A stretch of DNA of 64,000 nt from an uncultured Paracoccaceae bacterium (lineage in GTDB: Bacteria > Pseudomonadota > Alphaproteobacteria > Rhodobacterales > Rhodobacteraceae), in contig CAKZRP010000051.1 of assembly GCA_937146765.1 (NCBI GenBank), positions 46,679 through 110,678 on the forward strand, given 5' to 3'. The notes beneath the pieces were generated by a model that was not told the origin of the DNA, did not search any database, and was given only the letters and a program-made list of their open reading frames with translations. Both the position numbers and the translations under genes were made by a program. Every line of letters begins with the position of its first letter. Within the stretch, counting starts at the first letter, position 1. Shown here piece by piece: positions 34,259-44,439 of the stretch.

Positions 34259-37083
34259 GTGTCGGCTCGTTTAGCGCCGTCTTCGATGGCTTCGCGCAGC
34301 TTGCGCTCGAGCGAGGCCTGTTTGGAAAGGGAGTGGTATTTCAACCCGAACATGTCCTTGACATAGAAACTGTCGACCACCTGCTCGCCATAGGTCGCGA
34401 TCACCGCATTGGCGATATAGACGTTGGCGGCAGCCAGCGCCCGCGCGAGGTCATAAAGAAGACCGGGGCGGTCGCGGGTGTCGACTTCGATGATGGTATA
34501 GATATCGGAGCCTTCGTTGTCGAAGGTGATATGGGTGGGCACCCTGAAGGCACGCTCGCGCTTCTTGATCTTGTCGCGGGACTTCAGGGCCTCGCGGGCG
34601 ATCACCTCGCCGCGCAGGGTCTTTTCGATCATCGCGCGCAGGCGACCGAGACGGGAGGCCTCGAAGGGGTGGCCGTCTGCGTCCTGGATCCAGAAGGCAT
34701 CGGTCACGAAGCCATCCTTGGTGGTATAGCTGCGGGCATCGACCACATTGGCCCCGACCAGCGCCAGCGCCCCGGCGATTCGGGAAAAGATGCCGGGGTG
34801 ATCCGCCATCACGAAGCAGGCGCGGGTGGCGTCGCGATCCTCGTCCGGATGCAGGCGCACCATCATCGCGGAGGGGTCGTCCAGCGCTTCCAGTTCGCGC
34901 AGCATTTCGGCAAAGTCGATATGGGCGGTCACATGCAGCCCCTGCCAATAGGGCGGGTAGTGCCGGGCGGTTTCGCGTTTGATATCGGCATTGTCCCAGG
35001 CGGGCAGGGCTTCGCGCAGGCGTTTCTTGGCGGAATTGCCCCGATGCTCGCGGTTGAAGGCCTCGAGGCCGTCTTCCAGCGCCTCGCGGGTCTGGTTGTA
35101 GAGCGCGCGCAACAGCACGGCTTTCCAATTGTTCCAGGTGTCCGGGCCGACGCCGCGAATGTCGCAGACAGTGAGCAGGAGCAGGAGGTCGAGGCGTTTC
35201 ACCGTCTGCACCGCCTTGGCGAAATCGCGCACGGTGCGCGGATCGGCGATGTCGCGTTTCTGCGCCATGTCCGACATCAAGAGGTGATAGCGTACCAGCC
35301 ATTCCACCGTCTCGGTCTCGGCCTTGCTGAGGCCAAGGCGCGGCGCCACCTTGCGGGCGATCTGGGCACCGAGGATCGAATGGTCCTGTGGCCGCCCCTT
35401 GCCGATGTCATGCAGGAGCATGGCGATGATCAGCACCTTGCGGTTCACGCCCTCCCGGATCAATGCCGAGGAGAGCGGCAGTTCCTCCTCCAACTCGCCC
35501 CGTTCGATGGCGGAGAAGTTGGAGACCACCTGGATGGTGTGTTCGTCCACCGTGTAGGAATGATACATGTTGAACTGCATCATCGCCACGATGGGCTCGA
35601 ACTCGGGAATGAAGGCGGAGAGCACACCAAGTTCGTTCATCCGCCGCAGCACCCGTTCGGGGTTGCCGTGCTTCAGAAGAAGGTCGAGGAAGATCCGCTG
35701 CGCGTCAGGGTCGTTGCGCATCTCCTCGTCGATCAGATGGAGGTTGGCGCGGATCACCCGCATACTGTCCGGATGCAGCAGGAGCCCGGTGCGCAGGGCT
35801 TCCTCGAACAGGCGCAGCAGGTTCAGCTTGTCCTGGAGGAAACTCTTGGGGTCGGTGATCTCCAGCCGGTTGTGGGTGATCTGGTAGCCGGGTTTCAGGC
35901 GCGGTTTGCGGCGGAAGATCCGCTCCAGCAGCGGCTCGCCCTTGAGGTGGCCCTCCTCCAGCTTGGACAAGAGGATCCGGGTCACATCGCCAACCTGGGT
36001 GGCATGGCGGAAGTAATCCTGCATGAAGATTTCCACCGCGCGGCGGCCGGAAGTATCCTCATAGCCCATGCGTTCGGCCACCTGCACCTGCACGTCGAAG
36101 GTGAGCTGTTCGATGGCGCGCCCCGCCGACAGATGCAGATGGGCACGCACCGCCCAGAGGAAGTTTTCCGCCTTGGCGAAGAAGTCGAACTCTTCCGGGC
36201 GGAACAGGCCCAGTGGCACCAGTTCGGCCACGTCCTGCACCTTGTAGATATATTTGGCGATCCAGAACAGCGACTGCAGGTCGCGCAGGCCGCCCTTGCC
36301 CTCCTTGACGTTGGGCTCGACCATGTAGCGCTCGCCCTGCTTCAGGTGGCGGGCCTCGCGTTCGGAGAGCTTGGCGTCGATGAACTCCTTGGCGTCCTTG
36401 GCAAAGAGATCCTGCGCCAGCCGGTGTTCAAATTCGCGGGCAAGCGGGGCATGGCCGGCGAGGAAACGGTGCTCCAGCATGGCGGTGCGGATGGTGAAAT
36501 CTTCCGCCCCGAGCCGGATGCAATCCTTGATGGTGCGGCTGGAATGGCCGACCTTCAGGCGCAGGTCCCAGAGCATGTAGAGCATGGATTCAATCACGCT
36601 CTCCGCCCAGGGGGTGATCTTGTAGGGGGTGAGGAACAGCAGGTCGACGTCGGAAAACGGCGCCATCTCGCCCCGGCCATAGCCGCCCACCGCAAAGACC
36701 GAGATGCGCTCGGAGGTGGTGGGGGTGGCGATCGGGTGCAGCACCTCCTGCGCCGCCATCAGCGCGGTGGTGACCAGCCCATCGGTCAGATAGGCATAGG
36801 AACGGGTCAACTCGCGCGCCGCAAAGGGCTGCAGCGCAAAGGCTTCGGCAATCGCGGTGCGGCCCGCGGCATTGACCTCGCGCAGGTGGGTGACCACCGC
36901 GGTGCGGAACTCTGCCGCGGGCAGCTCCTGCCCCAGTTCCAGCACCCGGAAGCGGACCGCCTCGGCGTCAAAAATCGCACTGGGGTCGCAGATCAGCGAC
37001 CCCAGCGGTTCGGCAAGGATTCTTTCGGAAGCTTCGGCCGGTTCAGAAACCGGCCCCCGCGAAACTGATCGGCGCTGGGTCAA
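34255..37083 (-). CDS. glnD: PII protein uridylyltransferase / uridylyl-removing enzyme
   Basis: Senses glutamine and adds or removes UMP on the PII proteins GlnB/GlnK, setting nitrogen metabolism. About 942 residues, in the family range. The nucleotidyltransferase motif FAVGGYGRGEMAPFSDVDLL is near residue 130, the HD motif LLHDIGKGRPQDHS near 555, and two ACT domains lie at the C terminus (HPGIFSRIAGALALVGANVV near 765; RPGLLYDLARALAAANVYIA near 870). The best open start, a TTG at 37083, overlaps lpoA by 41 bases and has only a weak ribosome site; the true start is uncertain. Confidence 0.95.
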   Translation of the reverse strand: MTQRRSVSRGPVSEPAEASERILAEPLGSLICDPSAIFDAEAVRFRVLELGQELPAAEFRTAVVTHLREVNAAGRTAIAEAFALQPFAARELTRSYAYLTDGLVTTALMAAQEVLHPIATPTTSERISVFAVGGYGRGEMAPFSDVDLLFLTPYKITPWAESVIESMLYMLWDLRLKVGHSSRTIKDCIRLGAEDFTIRTAMLEHRFLAGHAPLAREFEHRLAQDLFAKDAKEFIDAKLSEREARHLKQGERYMVEPNVKEGKGGLRDLQSLFWIAKYIYKVQDVAELVPLGLFRPEEFDFFAKAENFLWAVRAHLHLSAGRAIEQLTFDVQVQVAERMGYEDTSGRRAVEIFMQDYFRHATQVGDVTRILLSKLEEGHLKGEPLLERIFRRKPRLKPGYQITHNRLEITDPKSFLQDKLNLLRLFEEALRTGLLLHPDSMRVIRANLHLIDEEMRNDPDAQRIFLDLLLKHGNPERVLRRMNELGVLSAFIPEFEPIVAMMQFNMYHSYTVDEHTIQVVSNFSAIERGELEEELPLSSALIREGVNRKVLIIAMLLHDIGKGRPQDHSILGAQIARKVAPRLGLSKAETETVEWLVRYHLLMSDMAQKRDIADPRTVRDFAKAVQTVKRLDLLLLLTVCDIRGVGPDTWNNWKAVLLRALYNQTREALEDGLEAFNREHRGNSAKKRLREALPAWDNADIKRETARHYPPYWQGLHVTAHIDFAEMLRELEALDDPSAMMVRLHPDEDRDATRACFVMADHPGIFSRIAGALALVGANVVDARSYTTKDGFVTDAFWIQDADGHPFEASRLGRLRAMIEKTLRGEVIAREALKSRDKIKKRERAFRVPTHITFDNEGSDIYTIIEVDTRDRPGLLYDLARALAAANVYIANAVIATYGEQVVDSFYVKDMFGLKYHSLSKQASLERKLREAIEDGAKRADT

Positions 37084-38227
37084 TGATGACGACTTTCTGA
37101 TCTTGGATCGTTGCGACGGCGAGGCCGCGTTCGTTGGTGCCGTCGGGCAGCAGGCGGAAGATGCCGCCGGTGCCCTGGAAACCTGCAGACTGGGTCAGTG
37201 CCGCGCCGGTCAGGGCCTCGGAATTGCCCGAGCGCACCAGAGCGCCGATGGCGGCAATGCCGTCATAGGCGAGACCGCTGATCGGGTTCGGGGCGGCGCC
37301 GTAGGTGGATTGGTAACGGGCCGAGAAGGCGGAGGACTTGATCGGATCCGGCACCGCGAACCAGCCGTTCTGCACGCCCGGCAGCGCGAGCGTCTGCGAG
37401 GGGATGTCCCAGCGGGTCAGGCCGACGTATTGCACATCGGACGTCTTGATCCCGGCTTCGGGCAGAAGCTGCGACAAGAGCGGCAGCGCGCCCACCGTGG
37501 TGGCCGTGAGGAACATCATGTCGGCATTGGCCTGGCGCACCCCATTGGTGATGGTCGGGATGGCGTTGATGACGCCCTGCTGGGAGACGTCAAAGCTCAC
37601 ATTGCCGCCGATGGTGACGCCGCTCTGGACGGCGGCCTGCTGGATCGCGGCCCGTCCGGCCATGCCGGCGGCATTGTTGTCAGAGACCACCACCATGTTT
37701 CGCTTGCCCTGACGGGCGGCATATTGGGTCAGCCGGTTGGCGGTGTTCTCGAAGGTCGGCCCCATCACAAAGACGTTGCCGCCCGCGATGGAGGTATTGT
37801 TGGAGAAGGCCAGGACATTGACGCCACGTTTGGCCGCCGCGATGCCGGCGGCATTGGCGGCTTCGGCATAGACCGGGCCGAGCAGGATCCGGGCACCGTC
37901 ATTGACCGCCTGGGTGGCAACCGCAGCGGCGGTCTGCGGGTCACCGCCGGTGTCGTAGACGCGCAGGTCGATCTGCACGCCGTTGAGATCGGCAATCGCC
38001 ATGCGGGCTGCATTCTCGAGTCCCTGCGCCAGCACGTCGTCGCCATGCTGACCCGAGCCGCGCGGCACCAGCAGCGCCACCGGAACTGGCTTGGACGTGT
38101 TGATCGACGGCCCGCCACCGCTGATCGGAACGGGGTCACAGGCCGCCAGCAGCACAGAGGCAGCCACGGCCGTGGCGGTGAGGACAATCTTGCGGGCCCG
38201 ATTGAAAACAGCAAACATGTAGCGCAT
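37043..38227 (-). CDS. lpoA: Penicillin-binding protein activator (LpoA-like lipoprotein)
   Basis: Outer-membrane lipoprotein with a type I periplasmic-binding fold, like LpoA, which activates PBP1A from outside the wall. The signal peptide ends in ASVLLAAC with lipid-bearing Cys followed by Asp (DPVPISGGG); the mature part runs VALLVPRGSGQHGDDVLAQG, ILLGPVYAEAANAAGIAAA, VLAFSNNTSIAGGNVFVMGP. The larger N-terminal repeat domain of enterobacterial LpoA is absent, normal for alphaproteobacteria. Divergent from rsmI-yraN, a neighbourhood shared with E. coli. An ATG at 38227 is preceded by AGGGAG. Confidence 0.85.
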   Translation of the reverse strand: MRYMFAVFNRARKIVLTATAVAASVLLAACDPVPISGGGPSINTSKPVPVALLVPRGSGQHGDDVLAQGLENAARMAIADLNGVQIDLRVYDTGGDPQTAAAVATQAVNDGARILLGPVYAEAANAAGIAAAKRGVNVLAFSNNTSIAGGNVFVMGPTFENTANRLTQYAARQGKRNMVVVSDNNAAGMAGRAAIQQAAVQSGVTIGGNVSFDVSQQGVINAIPTITNGVRQANADMMFLTATTVGALPLLSQLLPEAGIKTSDVQYVGLTRWDIPSQTLALPGVQNGWFAVPDPIKSSAFSARYQSTYGAAPNPISGLAYDGIAAIGALVRSGNSEALTGAALTQSAGFQGTGGIFRLLPDGTNERGLAVATIQDQKVVIIDPAPISFAGAGF

Positions 38228-38315
38228 AAACTCCCTGTTCCGGACCACGGCAGTGTCTTTCGCGCGCCCGTTTTGGTTCGGGGCGATCATAGACGACCAG
38301 AAAAGCGGGTCCAGC

Positions 38316-39173
38316 GTGAATCATAAAATAGTCCGTTTGTTGCCGGGGTTATACTTCGTCGCGACCCCCATCGGCACCGCCCGAGACATTACGCTCAGGG
38401 CGCTCGACGTGCTGGCCTCTGCCGATGTGATCGCCGCCGAGGACACCCGCAGCATGCGCAAGCTCCTTGAGATCCACGGCGTGCCCCTCGGCGACCGGCC
38501 TCTGATCGCCTACCACGACCACTCCGGCGCGGGTGCGCGGGCGCGGCTGATGGAGGATCTGGCGGCGGGCAAATCCGTGGCCTATGCCTCCGAGGCCGGA
38601 ATGCCGATGATCGCGGACCCCGGCTATGACCTGTCGCGCGCCGCCGCCGAGGCCGGCCATGTCGTCACCGCCGCCCCCGGCGCATCGGCGGCCCTTTGCG
38701 CATTGACCCTCGCCGGGCTGCCGACGGATGCGTTCTTCTTTGCCGGTTTCCTGCCAAACGCCACCGTGGCGCGCCGCAAGCGGCTGGAGGAGCTGGCAAA
38801 TATTCCCGGCACGCTGGTGTTCTACGAATCGCCCAAGCGGATCCAGGCCTCGCTGGTGGATATGGCCGAGGTGCTCGGCAATCGCGAGGCGGCCCTGTGT
38901 CGGGAACTGACCAAGAAATTCGAAGAGGTGCGCCGGGCACCGCTGGGGGATCTTGCCGAGAGCCTTGCCGAGCGTCCGGTCAAGGGCGAGATCGTGGTGC
39001 TGGTCGATCGTCAGCGCGAGGTCATGGTGAGCGAAGCCGACCTCGAGGCCGATCTGCGCGCGGCTCTCAAGGACCATTCCGTGAAGGATGCCGCCGCCAT
39101 GGTGGCCGAGGCCCATGGCGAGCCGCGCCGCAAGATCTACCAACAGGCGCTGCAGATCGCGCGGGAGGCCTGA
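38316..39173 (+). CDS. rsmI: 16S rRNA (cytidine(1402)-2'-O)-methyltransferase
   Basis: SAM-dependent methyltransferase that 2'-O-methylates C1402 in the ribosomal decoding centre. About 285 residues in the tetrapyrrole-methylase fold: LYFVATPIGTARDITLRAL, AEDTRSMRKLLE, SEAGMPMIADPGYDL, and FYESPKRIQASL follow in family order. A GTG at 38316 is chosen because homologues start just before this LLPGLYFVATPIG segment; an in-frame GTG 63 bases upstream is also open. It forms a unit with yraN. Confidence 0.93.
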   Translation: MNHKIVRLLPGLYFVATPIGTARDITLRALDVLASADVIAAEDTRSMRKLLEIHGVPLGDRPLIAYHDHSGAGARARLMEDLAAGKSVAYASEAGMPMIADPGYDLSRAAAEAGHVVTAAPGASAALCALTLAGLPTDAFFFAGFLPNATVARRKRLEELANIPGTLVFYESPKRIQASLVDMAEVLGNREAALCRELTKKFEEVRRAPLGDLAESLAERPVKGEIVVLVDRQREVMVSEADLEADLRAALKDHSVKDAAAMVAEAHGEPRRKIYQQALQIAREA

Positions 39174-39177
39174 GGGC

Positions 39178-39546
39178 ATGGCGGCGCGCGACAAAGGCCA
39201 GCGCGCCCACCTGTCGGGCCTTGCCGCCGAGGAGATCGCCATCCGCGCCTATCTCGAGCGGGGCTATAGGCTGGCCGAGGCGCGCTGGCGCGGCCCGCAT
39301 GGCGAGATCGACCTGATCCTGCGCCACGGGGCAGAGGTGATCTTTGCCGAGGTTAAGACCAGCCGGACCCGCGACCAGGCGGCGGCCCGGATCACCCCGC
39401 AGCAGATGACGCGGGTCATGGCCAGTGCGGCGGCCTTTCTCGACGGCGAACCGATGGGGCAGCTCACCGAGACGCGGCTCGATGTGGTGCTGGTCTGGGG
39501 CACGGGCGAGGTCGAGATCATCGAGAACGCCTGGGGTCAGGGCTGA
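39178..39546 (+). CDS. yraN: UPF0102 (YraN) family nuclease-like protein
   Basis: A 122-residue protein of the YraN family, which has the fold of Holliday-junction resolvase-like nucleases. The conserved elements GEIDLILRHGAEVIFAEVKT (Asp, Glu, Lys of the active-site pattern) are present. The exact role in bacteria is not settled. It starts five bases after rsmI. Confidence 0.9.
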   Translation: MAARDKGQRAHLSGLAAEEIAIRAYLERGYRLAEARWRGPHGEIDLILRHGAEVIFAEVKTSRTRDQAAARITPQQMTRVMASAAAFLDGEPMGQLTETRLDVVLVWGTGEVEIIENAWGQG

Positions 39547-39653
39547 CGCCCTTGCGGATCAGCGCGAAAATTGTACCCGCCGGCGGCGAGACCATTGAAC
39601 ACGGCCCGCCGCTGCGCCATGTAGTCTGACAACGGAACAAGGGACAGACAGCC

Positions 39654-40601
39654 ATGACCACCGCCTTGAAAATCGCCTTTCAGATGGACCCGATCATGGG
39701 TGTGAACATCAATGCCGACAGCTCCTTCCGGCTGGCGGAAGAGGCGCAGAAACGCGGTCATTCGCTGTTTTACTATAGCCCCGATCAGCTGGCCTTTCAG
39801 GAGGGTCGCATCACAGCGCGCGGCCATGACATGACCGTGCAGAGGGTGGCTGGCACCCCGGCGATCCTCGGCGAGTTGCGCGAGGTGGATCTGGCCGATT
39901 TCGACGTGGTCTGGCTGCGTCAGGACCCTCCCTTTGACATGCACTACATCACCTCGACCCACCTCCTGGACCGGCTCAAGGGCCAGACGCTGGTGGTGAA
40001 CGATCCCTTCTGGGTGCGCAACTACCCGGAAAAACTGCTGGTCCTGAACTTTCCCGAGCTGACGCCGCCCACCACCATCGCCCGCGACCTCGAGACCATC
40101 CGCGCCTTCAAGGCCAAGCATGGCGACGTGATCCTGAAGCCGCTTTACGGCAATGGCGGGGCAGGGGTGTTCCGGCTCGATGCCAATGACCGCAACCTCT
40201 CCTCGTTGCATGAACTCTTTACCGGTTTCAGCCGCGAGCCGCTGATTGTGCAGAAATTCCTGCCCGATGTCTCCAATGGCGACAAACGGGTGATCCTTGT
40301 CGACGGCGAGGCGGTGGGTGCGATCAACCGCGTGCCCGCGGCGGGCGAGACCCGGTCCAACATGCACGTCGGCGGGCGCCCGGAAAAGATCGGCCTCACC
40401 AAGCGCGATCTGGAGATCTGCGCCACCATCGGCCCGCTCCTGAAGGAAAAGGGGCAAGTCTTTGTCGGCATCGATGTGATCGGCGACTATCTGACCGAGA
40501 TCAACGTGACCTCGCCCACCGGCATCCAGGAGCTGGAACGCTTTGACGGTGTGAACATCGCCGAGAAGGTCTGGGCTGCGATCGAGGCCAAGCTGGCGTG
40601 A
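39654..40601 (+). CDS. gshB: Glutathione synthetase
   Basis: ATP-grasp ligase of 315 residues joining gamma-glutamylcysteine and glycine. N terminus [20 protein letters not shown] and the ATP-grasp elements [37 protein letters not shown] and [17 protein letters not shown] are characteristic. AAGGGA lies upstream of the ATG. Its stop overlaps the next gene's GTG start by four bases (GTGA). Confidence 0.97.
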   Translation: MTTALKIAFQMDPIMGVNINADSSFRLAEEAQKRGHSLFYYSPDQLAFQEGRITARGHDMTVQRVAGTPAILGELREVDLADFDVVWLRQDPPFDMHYITSTHLLDRLKGQTLVVNDPFWVRNYPEKLLVLNFPELTPPTTIARDLETIRAFKAKHGDVILKPLYGNGGAGVFRLDANDRNLSSLHELFTGFSREPLIVQKFLPDVSNGDKRVILVDGEAVGAINRVPAAGETRSNMHVGGRPEKIGLTKRDLEICATIGPLLKEKGQVFVGIDVIGDYLTEINVTSPTGIQELERFDGVNIAEKVWAAIEAKLA

Positions 40602-41485
40602 GCTGGCAGCTCCGTTGTCTTCTCACTCTCATGCGTGTCATCGCCCGCCCGCGCCTGCAGCGGGTGAGCACCCCGGCGGTGGCCCGGGTCGAGTTTGAAC
40701 GATTCGCCCGGCGCGGCTTTCGCAGGCCGCCCTTCCTCTGCCTGATAAAGGACGCCCATGGCCTGCCGCGCATCACCTGCGGGGCGGTGCGTCCGGGGCG
40801 CATCCTGCTCTACCTGCACGGCGGCGCCTATATCGGCGGCAGTTCCCAGAGCCATGCGGGGATGCTGGCACGGCTGTCGCGGCTGGCGGCGGTCGAGGTC
40901 TGCGTGCCCGACTATCCGCTGGCACCGGAACAGCCGTTTCCTGCTGCCTTCGAGGGGGCGCTGGGCGCCTGGGAGGCGCTTCTGGCGCAGGGCTACCGTC
41001 CGCGCGACATCATTCTGGGCGGCGATTCCGCCGGTGGGGGCCTCGCCCTGGCGCTGCTGTCCCATCTCTGCCTGCGCGGGACGCCGCCCGCCGCCCTTTT
41101 TGCCATGTCGCCCTGGACGGACCTGTCGATGAAGGGCGCCAGTCTGACCACCAATGCCGCGCGCGATCCTTTCCTGCCGATCGAGCGGATGCAGGAGCTG
41201 ATCGCCTATATCCTGCCAAGTGGCGGCGATCCGGCGGATCCGCGGCTCTCGCCGCTGTTTGGGGCTTTTCCGGACTGTCCGCCGGTGCTCCTGCACTATG
41301 GCGAGACGGAGATCCTGTTTGACGACTCGGCCCGGATGGCGGCACATCTGCGCGCCGAGGGGGGCGCGGTTTCGGAGACTGTGCACCCCAGCGCGCCCCA
41401 TGTCTGGCATCTGTTTGATGGCTGGGTGCCGGAATCCCGCGCCGCCCTGCGCGAGATTGCCGGCTTTGTGCGCGCCCATCTGTGA
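40598..41485 (+). CDS. Alpha/beta hydrolase, hormone-sensitive lipase family
   Basis: A 295-residue esterase of the HSL (family IV) type. The oxyanion motif [14 protein letters not shown], the nucleophile elbow [12 protein letters not shown], the catalytic Asp around EILFDDSA and the His in [12 protein letters not shown] are present. It begins with GTG, translationally coupled to gshB. Likely a cytoplasmic carboxylesterase for short-chain esters; the natural substrate is unknown. Confidence 0.88.
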   Translation: MSWQLRCLLTLMRVIARPRLQRVSTPAVARVEFERFARRGFRRPPFLCLIKDAHGLPRITCGAVRPGRILLYLHGGAYIGGSSQSHAGMLARLSRLAAVEVCVPDYPLAPEQPFPAAFEGALGAWEALLAQGYRPRDIILGGDSAGGGLALALLSHLCLRGTPPAALFAMSPWTDLSMKGASLTTNAARDPFLPIERMQELIAYILPSGGDPADPRLSPLFGAFPDCPPVLLHYGETEILFDDSARMAAHLRAEGGAVSETVHPSAPHVWHLFDGWVPESRAALREIAGFVRAHL

Positions 41486-42988
41486 TCAGCGTGGCAGCCG
41501 GTAGGACAGCGCCTCGGCCACATGGGCGCGCAGGATCACCGGCTCCGCGTCGAGATCCGCAATGGTGCGCGCCACCCGCAGGACCCGGTGATAGCCGCGG
41601 GCGCTGAGGCCGAATTTCTCCGAGGCCTTTAGCATCAACGCCCGGCTGTCGCTGTCGAGCCGCGCCACCTCCTCAAGCAGGCGCCCTTCGGCATCGGCAT
41701 TGACCACGGCCCCGTCACAGCCCGCGTAGCGACGGGCCTGAAGGGCGCGGGCCTCGGCCACCCGGGCGGCCACAGCGGCAGAGCTTTCGCCCGGGCTGGC
41801 GCGTTCAAGGTCGTGAAAGGCGACCGGCTCCACCTCGATCCGCAGGTCGAAACGGTCCATCAGGGGGCCGGAGATGCGGCCCATGTAATCGGCGCCGCAC
41901 TGCGGGGCGCGGGCACAGGCGCGGTTGGCATCGGTCAGGTAGCCGCAGCGGCAGGGATTGGCGGCGGCCACCAGCATGAACCGGCTGGGATAGCGCACAT
42001 GGGCATTGGCGCGCGCCACCATCACATCGCCGGTCTCGAGGGGCTGACGCAGGGTTTCCAACACCGCGCGGGCGAACTCCGGCACCTCGTCGAGAAACAG
42101 CACCCCGTTGTGGGCGAGGCTGATCTCGCCCGGTTGCGCCCGCCGCCCGCCACCGACGATGGCCGCCATCGAGGCGGTGTGATGCGGTGCGCGAAACGGG
42201 CGGCTACGGCTGACGCCGCCTGCTTCGATCAACCCGCAGATCGAATGGATCATCGAGGTTTCCAGCGCCTCATGCGCGGTGAGGGGCGGCAGGATCGAGG
42301 GCAGGCGGGCGGCCAGCATGGATTTGCCTGCGCCGGGTGGGCCGCTCATCAACAGGTGATGCCGCCCGGCGGCGGCGATTTCGAGCGCGCGGCGGGCGAC
42401 AGACTGGCCTTTGACATCGGCGAGATCCTTGCCCGGCGCGGCATCGACCACCTCGCCGGGCCTGGCGGGGGCAATCACCCCCTGGCCGGTGAAATGGCGG
42501 ATCACCTCGGTCAGCGACGCGGCGCCGATCACCGGCGTCGCCTCGACCCAGGCGGCCTCGGCGCTGGAGGCTTTGGGGCAGAGCAGACGCCGCCCCTGTT
42601 CGGCCGCGGTCAGCGCCGCAGGCAGGGCGCCGTTGATCGCTACCAGCGTGCCGTCGAGCGAAAGCTCCCCGAGCGAGAGGGTTTCCTCTGCGGCCTCGGG
42701 CGGCAGGATCTGCAGGGCGGCGAGTAGCGCAACTGCAATCGGAAGGTCGAAATGGCTGCCCTCTTTCGGCAGGTCGGCGGGGGAGAGGTTGATGGTGATG
42801 CGCTTGGAGGGCAAGGCAATCGACATCACGGCGAGGGCCGAGCGCACACGGTCGCGCGCCTCGCTCACCGCCTTGTCGGGCAGCCCGACGATGGAGAAGG
42901 CCGGCAGGCCCGGGGCCACGGCGCATTGCACCTCCACCGGGCAGGCCTCGACACCCTGAAAGGCGACCGTCTGTGCGCGTGAAATCAT
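41486..42988 (-). CDS. comM: YifB/ComM-family AAA+ ATPase (Mg-chelatase-like)
   Basis: ComM-type helicase, about 500 residues, that supports branch migration during natural transformation and recombination. The N terminus is a Lon-protease-like fold (SIVGLPDKAVSEARDRVRSA), followed by AAA with Walker A GPPGAGKSMLA, PFRAPHHTAS, LFLDEVPEF and the zinc-type NPCRCGY plus ACARAPQC. The ATG at 42988 gives the normal N terminus MISRAQTVAFQGVEA. Confidence 0.93.
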   Translation of the reverse strand: MISRAQTVAFQGVEACPVEVQCAVAPGLPAFSIVGLPDKAVSEARDRVRSALAVMSIALPSKRITINLSPADLPKEGSHFDLPIAVALLAALQILPPEAAEETLSLGELSLDGTLVAINGALPAALTAAEQGRRLLCPKASSAEAAWVEATPVIGAASLTEVIRHFTGQGVIAPARPGEVVDAAPGKDLADVKGQSVARRALEIAAAGRHHLLMSGPPGAGKSMLAARLPSILPPLTAHEALETSMIHSICGLIEAGGVSRSRPFRAPHHTASMAAIVGGGRRAQPGEISLAHNGVLFLDEVPEFARAVLETLRQPLETGDVMVARANAHVRYPSRFMLVAAANPCRCGYLTDANRACARAPQCGADYMGRISGPLMDRFDLRIEVEPVAFHDLERASPGESSAAVAARVAEARALQARRYAGCDGAVVNADAEGRLLEEVARLDSDSRALMLKASEKFGLSARGYHRVLRVARTIADLDAEPVILRAHVAEALSYRLPR

Positions 42989-43079
42989 CTCTGCCCCGGT
43001 GAAACCCCACCGGAGCAGCATCTGGAAATCATGGTTACGGAAAGGTTAACGCCGCCGTGAGCCCATCGCGAAATCGCGC

Positions 43080-43760
43080 TCAGAGCGCCCAGGGCCGCCG
43101 TTCAAGATCAAGCGCATAGGGCTCCGGATCATAGGTGACCTTGCGCGCCTCTTCCTGCCAGTGCAGCACGGCTGGATCGCTGAGGAGGTCCTTGCAATAG
43201 GCGCGGGTCTCCTCGGTGACCGGCAGGTCGTAGCCGATGATCCGTGCGGCCACCGGCGTGTAGAACACATCGGCGAGGCTATAGCGGCCAAACAGGGGGC
43301 CGCTGGTGGTGCCCGAAACCTTGCGGGCATGGGCAAAAAGCGCCTCGATCCGGTCAAGATCCTTGCGCACCGCCTCCGATACCTCGAACCCCTGCCAGAT
43401 ATGGCTGAGCTGCATAGAGCACTGGCTGCGCAGGGCGCCGAAGCCCGCTGCCATCTCGGCGCAGAGCCAGCGGGCAGTGGCGCGCTGGGCGGGGTCGCTC
43501 GGCCAGAGATCAGCTTCGGGGTGACGTTCGGCCAGGGTCTCGGCCATGGCCATGGTCTCCGCCACCACGGTGCCCTCGGGCAGGACCAGCGTCGGCACCA
43601 GCCGCGCCGGGGCCAGATGCGCCAGATCCTGCGCCATGGTGCCGGAATAGAGACCGACAAAGCGGGCCTCGAAGGGCAGGGAGAATTTCTCCAGCATCAA
43701 CCAGCCGCGCAGAGACCAGCTGGAATACATGCGATCGCCAATGTAGAGAGTATATGTCAT
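43080..43760 (-). CDS. Glutathione S-transferase family protein
   Basis: A 226-residue GST with an N-terminal thioredoxin-like domain (MTYTLYIGDRMYSSWSLRGW, LVPTLVLPEGTVVAETMAMAE with cis-Pro and the Glu-Thr of the glutathione site) and an all-helical C domain. The SSWS segment places a Ser at the usual activation position. Substrate unknown. The gene stands alone, two bases-per-turn away from any operon: about 90 bases separate it from each neighbour. Confidence 0.9.
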   Translation of the reverse strand: MTYTLYIGDRMYSSWSLRGWLMLEKFSLPFEARFVGLYSGTMAQDLAHLAPARLVPTLVLPEGTVVAETMAMAETLAERHPEADLWPSDPAQRATARWLCAEMAAGFGALRSQCSMQLSHIWQGFEVSEAVRKDLDRIEALFAHARKVSGTTSGPLFGRYSLADVFYTPVAARIIGYDLPVTEETRAYCKDLLSDPAVLHWQEEARKVTYDPEPYALDLERRPWAL

Positions 43761-43845
43761 GGTCAAACCCGAGATTTCTGATATGTCCTGCATAGTGTCG
43801 CGCAGGTCCAGCCATCAGTAAAGCTAATGTTTGTTGCGGTATGTA

Positions 43846-44439
43846 TCACAAAATTTGATTGATGGAGCCGGCCTGCCACCCCTGCGGACTGCAGTCGATC
43901 CGGCTCAGCGACAGATTGTCGATTTTCTGCGCAAAGGCTTCGGTCGCGGAAACGCCGGAGGCGCGCTGGATCTGACAGAGGATCTGGCCGAAATGGCCAA
44001 CCACCACAACGTCGCCGCCGCGATGATCCCGCGCCAATTGGTCAAACCGTGCCGAGACCCGCGCCATCAGCGCATTCCAGCTTTCGCCCCCCGGAGGCGC
44101 ATTGTCGCCGGGACTGTCCCAGAAGGCGCGGATCTGCGCTGGCGTCTCGGCATCGACTTCGCGCCAGGTCTTCAGCTCCCAGGCGCCGAAATGGATCTCG
44201 CGCAGGGCGGCGCAATGCGGCAGGCGGGAGCGCTGGCCCTGGATCGCATCCGCCGTCGCTCGGGCGCGGATCAGGTCGGAGGAGATCACCACCGCCTCGG
44301 GCGGCAGATGCGCGGCCAGACGCGAGAGGGCCCCATGGTCGGAGAGATCGGCGGGCAGGTCGGACCAACCCACCATGCATTTGGCATGGGTCGGCCCGTG
44401 GCGGATCAGGTGGAACCGCGTGATCTCCGCCGGGTGCAT
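43846..44439 (-). CDS. cobC: Histidine phosphatase family protein, probable alpha-ribazole phosphatase
   Basis: A 197-residue member of the phosphoglycerate-mutase-like histidine phosphatases: FHLIRHGPTHAKCMVGWSD carries the phospho-histidine RHG, and DVVVVGHFGQILC the second His. Its start overlaps the cobU stop by ATGA; together with cobU that makes the removal of phosphate from alpha-ribazole-5'-phosphate in cobalamin nucleotide-loop assembly the likely role, but family members vary and this is inferred from context. Confidence 0.75.
   Translation of the reverse strand: MHPAEITRFHLIRHGPTHAKCMVGWSDLPADLSDHGALSRLAAHLPPEAVVISSDLIRARATADAIQGQRSRLPHCAALREIHFGAWELKTWREVDAETPAQIRAFWDSPGDNAPPGGESWNALMARVSARFDQLARDHRGGDVVVVGHFGQILCQIQRASGVSATEAFAQKIDNLSLSRIDCSPQGWQAGSINQIL

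Noticed and set aside
34333..37068. A 911-codon plus-strand open frame opposite glnD
   Set aside because: Antisense shadow of a clear GlnD with nucleotidyltransferase, HD and ACT motifs.
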